Part shown: positions 59,301 to 64,000 of the stretch, in pieces
Layout of the letters: the number at the start of each line of letters is the position of its first letter
Numbering within the stretch: the first letter of the stretch is position 1
Translations under genes and position numbers: made by a program
The notes under the pieces: generated by a model
Told to the model about the DNA's origin: nothing
Seen by the model: the letters and a program-made list of their open reading frames with translations, nothing else
Database searches by the model: none
Source: Rhizaria sp. SCN 62-66
Taxonomy: Eukaryota > Rhizaria, unplaced
Length of the DNA: 64,000 nt
Assembly: GCA_001724265.1 (NCBI GenBank)
Contig: MEDY01000042.1
Coordinates: 62,001-126,000 of the forward strand
Reading direction: 5' to 3'

Positions 59301-60374
59301 GATCCAGTCGAGCGCCTGCAAAATGATTACAAAACGGAGAACCAAAGAGAATTCGTGTGAGAAGTAAAAAGTAGGTGTGAGAACACGAAATCACACTAGA
59401 ATACAACGACAAAATCCCATGAAATGTGCAGTTAGAGTCACATCAGAGCGTATATGCCCTTGAAAGTGGAATGTTTGGCGTACCTGGCTCTCGGTCATGA
59501 GATCGAGCTTCGAGCACTCATCAAGCGAAGGCGCAAGCAGGTCCAGATACTGCGAGCCCACAAGCTGCACGATCGCCTGGTCACTGCCAGCGCCCATGGC
59601 CTTAAACACGGCCGTGATGGGGATGTCCTCCGTGAAGGAGTTGTGGTGCATGTAAACCTTACCGGCCTTGCAGTAGAGGTTCGTCTTAGACTTGCGCTCA
59701 CGGGAGGAGGTGACCGAGGCACAGATCTGGTGCTTCTTGTCGACTTCCACGATGATACGGTTCTTCGACAGCTGCTCCTGAATGAGAATCACCTTCTCGA
59801 CGCCCTTTACGATAAAATAACCTCCGGGGTCGTACATGCACTCGTTGATGGCGGCCAGCTCGCTCTCAGTCTTGCCTTGGAGAACGCAATGCGAAGACCG
59901 CAGCATGATCGGCAGACGGCCAATGGGGACGGCGTTCTGGCGCACGATCTGCTGTCCGTGCACGTACTCGACGTCGACGAGGATCTGCGCAGAGTAGGTC
60001 ATGTCGCGGAGACGGCACTCTTGCGGGGTGACGGACCGGTTGTTGGCGTCCTTTTCGGCGACGGTGGGGCCGCCGATGTAGATGTCGTTGTACTGGAAGT
60101 ACCAGTTGGGCTTCTTGTCGGACGTGATGCGCTGGTTCGCCATCATGATCTGCTTGATCTCGGTCTTGATGAAGTAGTTGTACGAGTCGATGTGTTGGCG
60201 CACTAGGCCCTTGAGCTTGAGGAAGGCGGGAAGCAGCTTCCACTTCTCTTCGAGAGACTTGACGGGCTTGACCAGCTCGTCACGGGAGCAGTCGCCCCAG
60301 AGTTCGCGGAGGTAGGCCGTGATCTCGATGTCGTCGTCGACACCGGCGCCATCGTTGTGGTGGACGTCAGCCAT
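56339..60374 (-). CDS. POLR3B: DNA-directed RNA polymerase III second-largest subunit RPC2
   Basis: Four exons on the minus strand: 60374-59484, 59315-58908, 58702-57053 and 56869-56339, all phase 0; stop TGA; 1,159 residues (human 1,133). Co-linear with RPC2 over its whole length. RPC2 forms half of the polymerase III catalytic cleft, which makes tRNA, 5S and U6 RNA. Landmarks: [16 protein letters not shown] and [20 protein letters not shown] in the N-terminal lobe; [16 protein letters not shown] and [19 protein letters not shown] in the fork; [20 protein letters not shown]; and [15 protein letters not shown] plus [14 protein letters not shown] in the hybrid-binding region. A C-terminal zinc site is [19 protein letters not shown] 60374 (MADVHHND) is the first ATG of the frame. 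Introns: 59316-59483, 58703-58907 and 56870-57052, with donors gtacgc, gtacgc and gtacgt. Polymerase III identity (not II or I) follows from sequence resemblance to POLR3B. Confidence 0.96.
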
Positions 60375-60988
60375 ACTGCTTTGCTGCTGCTGAGAGTCTG
60401 GGAAGACTTCAGAGACTGAGGCGGAGGCAGAGACGCGTGCCGAGGGCACTGGTCAATGGAAAGCTACGTGCAAACGACGCCCTAGTGCGGGAAGAGCGTC
60501 GTGGGACGAACGTGGAAAAAGAAGCGGTTGCGCGCAGCGCCAGAACGCCCGTTCTGCGGTAAGAAAGGCGAAGGACTGGGTTGGCTTCGGAACGGGCAGC
60601 GCACTGGGGTATCCGGTGCGATGAACTCCGAACTGTTAGCAACAAAAACAACAAATACAAATAATATACGATTAGACAGGTTCGGGATAGAATACACACA
60701 TTTAAGCACGGTGTCTAGCGCTCTCTACCAGTCAGCTTTCGCACGGTCCTGAGCCGAACCGAGCGCACAACCACAAAAGCAATTTGGCTTTTTTCGACCC
60801 CCGTGCATATCCGAGACCGAATTACCACAAAGGCTCTCATGGTTGCTTTCTACGAGCATGAGTGATATAGTCTTCGATAAATTGTGTATTTCCAATAAAA
60901 TCAAGTACTTCATGGCCAGTTTCAAAGATATACACGACATTTATAGTCAATAGCAAAGATGTGCTGCGCCAAAGCTTGTGTTTGGCGC
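60375..60988. other. Intergenic between two minus-strand genes
   Basis: Contains the 5' region of RPC2 and the 3' end of the 193-residue gene. The 100 bases next to RPC2 are purine-rich and GC-richer, then the sequence becomes AT-rich. No specific promoter element, RNA gene or minus-strand AATAAA was recognised. Confidence 0.45.
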
Positions 60989-62080
60989 TCAGTCCTCTTT
61001 GGCAGAAGCCTCGGCAGGCAAGTCAAAGTAGTCCCGCGTGGCCGGCACAATGGCCGCGCCATCCCACGGCGGCAGCGGGGCCGGCGCCGCGGCCACGGGG
61101 GCCGGCGCGGAGACAATTGAGGAGAAGAATGAACCGAGCTTGCCCGCGATTGTGGTCGGGGGAGCCATCTCCTCAAGCTAAAACAGTGCACAAAAACAAA
61201 ACAGAACAATACAAAAGTACAGAAGACGTAAGAGAGTGTTAAAATAGCCATTCATATAACAGATCGCCGTGATTAGTAGACATATATCATACATACCTGA
61301 GTAGCACGGTTGTCGGCGAGCTTGAGAGCGAGCTCGTAGTTAGTGAGAAGGGACTGAATACGGTCGAGTTTAGCGAAAACAACCTCCATATCAGCCGCAG
61401 TGGCGCGCTAGAAAAAGCACATATCGAAGGAAAACAAACGTAGTCGTGTTAGGCAACCAATACGACACAGTTATTTAGAAATAATTTAGTTTGAAGCTGT
61501 TATTTTGTGGAGATATAATCGATTTCGTAGACGAACGTACGAGATCAGGAACAGTCGTGGTAGCCGCGTCTTTGCGCGCAGTGCCAACCTAGACAAACAC
61601 AAAACAAACAAAGAAGACAATATAAGTCACCTTCACTAGCAGTAAACAATATAGCAGAAGTGAAATAGACGTAAAGATTGAGGCATATATGGAATATGCG
61701 TGTTGAACGTACTGCGTGAATCATCGCATTGAGCTCGTCAACCTTGATGTTGTGCGCCTTGATGACAGCATTAAGTTTCAAAACCTACAAAAACAAAAAG
61801 ATTTGTTCAGAAACAGAAGTAAGCCCATTGGCATTCTATGGTGATGTTACGAGGAGCAATCTTGACGCAAAGACGCGTTGCTGGAGACGTGGGTTGAGAT
61901 GAGGAGAGGGAGACGTACGTGCGCCTCAGCGTCGGGGCCAGTCTTAATCTCCTGTGCAAGCTCAACAAGCTGGCTGACGGTCTTGGCGGACGCGTCGATA
62001 ATCGGGACGTGCTGGTTCAGACGCGACTCGGTGGCAGTGGGAGCCTGCTCAGCGGTCGCAGCGAGGGTGGGGGAGCTCAT
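60989..62080 (-). CDS. Small helical protein in five exons, function unknown
   Basis: Exons on the minus strand: 62080-61919, 61784-61713, 61588-61541, 61407-61297 and 61177-60989. All are phase 0, 24- to 63-codon pieces, giving 193 residues and stop TGA. Each intron is 119-134 nt with donors gtacgt (three) and gtatgt (one) and pyrimidine-rich acceptors ending in tag. No single frame spans the gene, so it is easily missed. Residues about 20-130 are predicted mostly helical (RLNQHVPIIDASAKTVSQL, AVIKAHNIKVDELNAMIHAV, VVFAKLDRIQSLLTNYELAL), with leucine/isoleucine spacing typical of short coiled-coil subunits. The C-terminus is Pro/Ala-rich and ends acidic (EASAKED). It could be a small subunit of a coiled-coil complex such as BLOC-1/BORC. 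That is only an impression, and no family was recognised. Confidence 0.7.
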
Positions 62081-62725
62081 TTCTCACCAGCACGAGTCAG
62101 TGGGTACAGAGTGGCGGCTCGGGAGGAGTGACGAAGGTTTCTAGAGCTATAAAAAAAAAGAAATAGCAGAAACTATTACGAAAAATCAGAAAGTTGTGTT
62201 GCACTGCCACTGACGGCTTGTTTGTCGAGATCCGCAATGGCTTCAGTCGCGGTCACTCATGAGGCGACGCTGCTCACAGTCTTCCGAAAGCGCTTCACTT
62301 CACTAGTAGATTCTCGCTCTGCTGAAACGTCAGGTGCTTATTTTATGCGCCCATGCCAACAAAGACACCGCTTTGTATAATGTGTTTTGATTATATTATC
62401 TGGAATGCAATCTGCCTTTCTCTGTAGTCGACCGAGCTAGTGCCAAGCTGCAGAGCACGTCTCTTGCCGAGATCCTCTACTCCAATTGCACATCCACGCA
62501 CATCTTTTGCATGTTATCAAATGATGCTGCCACTTCCTTGCTATAACTGCAATTTTACGCTCGGATCCCATGCTTATATTTCTCGACCTTGCGCGTACAC
62601 CGCTCTGTTTCTATCCCGGCCTTGCTCCGATTGCCTCCAGCTTCGTACACAAACCAGCTTCATTCAAGACATCCGCTGCGACCAGGCCCATCTTCCCTCA
62701 ACCACACGACCTGCGCGCCGGTGTT
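62081..62725. promoter_or_regulatory. Divergent intergenic region
   Basis: Lies between the start of the minus-strand five-exon gene (62080) and the start of the plus-strand gene (62726), so it should contain both promoters. A poly-A run occurs near 62150. The plus-strand frame is open back to TGA 62522-62524 with an ATG at 62570, but that extension is unlike the downstream protein. No defined motif was recognised. Confidence 0.4.
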
Positions 62726-64000
62726 ATGTACTCCGCCTACGGCGCCCCGGCGCTGACCCCGTCCGCTGCGCCGCTGTTCACTCCCCACAGCGGCAGTTTA
62801 CTCTCGCCATTCTTTATTGCTGCAGCTCCTGTGCCCGCCACGCCCGCCGCCGCTGCTGCGCCTATGGCGTCCGCCGCGAGTGCGCCCGCGTTCCCTGCGC
62901 CCTGGCACGCGTCCGCGCATGTTCCACTTCCCGCGTTGAGCACGCTTGCCGCGGCTGGGGTTGTGTCGAGCGCGGGCAACAACGCTGCCACGCACTACAA
63001 CTCTCACGCCCACACAAGCGCTGGTGGTGTTAATAACGTGAGTACAGTCGCGAGTGCTGCTGCCAGCGACGTTGCTGGGCTCAACTGGGCTCCGATCCCG
63101 CACCCTGATGCCCCCGTTGTTGCTATCGTGCCACAGTTCGCCGTTATGCGCGACACTACTGCCCGCGTCAATGCTGCCGCGAGCAGCGCAAACGATATTA
63201 CGACTGCCTCGACTGCTGTGGCTGACTCTGCGCTGCTGCCCGCTGCTGACTTTGCGTCGACGGGCGAGCGCGGCTACGGAGTGTTTGGCGGCGTGTCCGC
63301 TGTTAATCCGGTCGAAAACGCGCTTAAATCGCTCACGAAAGCGGTGTTCATCACAACTGCAGTGCTGCCGAGCACTCCTTTCGCCGCCACTTCTTCGACT
63401 GACGGGAACTCGAACAGCACGGCGACAGCAAGCGCAGTGAGCGCAACGCTGCCCATTCTGGCTGAGGCGCGGGTGTCTCACACACTGATACACACGACGG
63501 ACCCTTATAATGCAGCTTCTGAGCAAGGTTCTTACGCGACTGCTAATGGAGCGATTCGTACGACGACGACGGTGTTGCCGTTGGCGGGCGCATGCTCATT
63601 GCTCGCGTTCAAACCCACAGCGCCGGTTCCTACGTCGAACGCGCTCTCGGGAGCCACCACAAACGCTTCTAGCAGCAGCAGTAACAACAACAGCTCTATC
63701 GGCGGTAATCACTGCAGTCGTCCTGAGGGCTCTGCTGCTGCGTCCCCGTCTCTCGCCACACTGACCTCACCGTCGCCGGCGCTGTCACTCGCGCCCGCGG
63801 TGCCAACCGAGAGCGTTTTTGCGCTCGCTGCTGGCGCTGCCGTGTCACTGTGGCAGGCAACCGGCCTTCCGACCACCGCCTCCGCCGCCGCCTCCGCCGC
63901 CGCCGCCGCAGCAGCAGCAGCATCAGCTGCGAGCGCGAGCGCGAGCGCTGTGGCTGTGAAGGACGCATGCGCTGCGACGTGCAGTGTGGAGTGTTTCTCC
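62726..64000 (+). CDS. Ala/Ser/Thr-rich protein, 3' end outside window
   Basis: An open frame from ATG 62726 (MYSAYGAPALTPSAAPLFTP) runs 425 codons to the last base with no stop, so the gene continues beyond the window. It shows the same GC-rich Ala-heavy codon use as called genes. The sequence is nearly all low complexity: Ala/Pro at the start, His/Asn patches, then Ala/Ser/Thr, with a poly-Ala stretch near residues 385-405. One less biased part around nt 63250-63400 reads GERGYGVFGGVSAVNPVENA. No domain, signal peptide or membrane span was recognised. An in-frame ATG at 62570 would add 52 residues. A gtgagt at 63038 could be a splice donor but is not needed. Confidence 0.65.
   Translation, partial: MYSAYGAPALTPSAAPLFTPHSGSLLSPFFIAAAPVPATPAAAAAPMASAASAPAFPAPWHASAHVPLPALSTLAAAGVVSSAGNNAATHYNSHAHTSAGGVNNVSTVASAAASDVAGLNWAPIPHPDAPVVAIVPQFAVMRDTTARVNAAASSANDITTASTAVADSALLPAADFASTGERGYGVFGGVSAVNPVENALKSLTKAVFITTAVLPSTPFAATSSTDGNSNSTATASAVSATLPILAEARVSHTLIHTTDPYNAASEQGSYATANGAIRTTTTVLPLAGACSLLAFKPTAPVPTSNALSGATTNASSSSSNNNSSIGGNHCSRPEGSAAASPSLATLTSPSPALSLAPAVPTESVFALAAGAAVSLWQATGLPTTASAAASAAAAAAAAASAASASASAVAVKDACAATCSVECFS
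63876..63926 (+). repeat. GCC/GCA triplet run coding poly-Ala
   Basis: Imperfect GCC then GCA repeat in the frame of the last gene, coding about 15 alanines broken by serine, followed by GAGCGC-type hexamers. Confidence 0.75.

Noticed and set aside
59454-60206. 250-codon plus-strand frame
   Set aside because: Antisense to RPC2 exon 1.

Overview
The window is nuclear DNA from a unicellular or otherwise compact-genome eukaryote. Genes are GC-rich, Ala/Ser-heavy and close together. They are separated by 0.3-1.2 kb of AT-rich DNA and interrupted by short (108-205 nt) AT-rich GT-AG introns. Both strands carry single-gene units with no operon-like spacing. Typical eukaryotic proteins are present (MICOS MIC60, RNA polymerase III subunit RPC2, a PGRMC-like haem protein, a giant HECT E3). 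The lineage cannot be fixed from sequence alone. No rRNA, tRNA, transposon or CRISPR array was recognised.

Layout: (1) 1-2579 (+), 3' part of an unrecognised Ala/Ser-rich protein. (2) 3005-3319 (-), small cold-shock-domain protein with a mitochondrial-type leader. (3) 4182-9591 (+), 1.76-kilo-residue Ala-rich coiled-coil protein with two N-terminal PKA-anchoring-like helices and an in-frame TAG between them. (4) 9958-11565 (+), PD-(D/E)XK (Mrr/RRG7-like) nuclease with a membrane segment. (5) 11894-15747 (+), N-acylated WD-repeat protein with a second in-frame TAG. (6) 16056-17282 (+), unrecognised. (7) 17701-20378 (+), MIC60/mitofilin, 4 exons. (8) 20945-24283 (+), METTL21-type methyltransferase with an acidic N-terminal half. 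(9) 24959-53719 (+), one uninterrupted 28.8-kb frame for a 9,586-residue HECT ubiquitin ligase. (10) 54359-55129 (-), MAPR/PGRMC-like protein. (11) 56339-60374 (-), RPC2 (POLR3B), 4 exons. (12) 60989-62080 (-), 193-residue helical protein in 5 small exons. (13) 62726 to the window end (+), 5' part of an Ala/Ser-rich protein.

Functional themes: three proteins look mitochondrial (cold-shock protein, RRG7-like nuclease, MIC60) and one makes tRNA/5S RNA (RPC2), but nothing shows that the neighbours act as one system. The most unusual observations are these. Two long genes read sensibly through in-frame TAG codons, while all 12 visible gene ends use TGA or TAA, so TAG may be a sense codon. Tandem AKAP-like helices flank one of those TAGs. 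The HECT ligase has exceptional size. The splice donor is almost always GTAC(G). Two structured stem-loops lie between genes.
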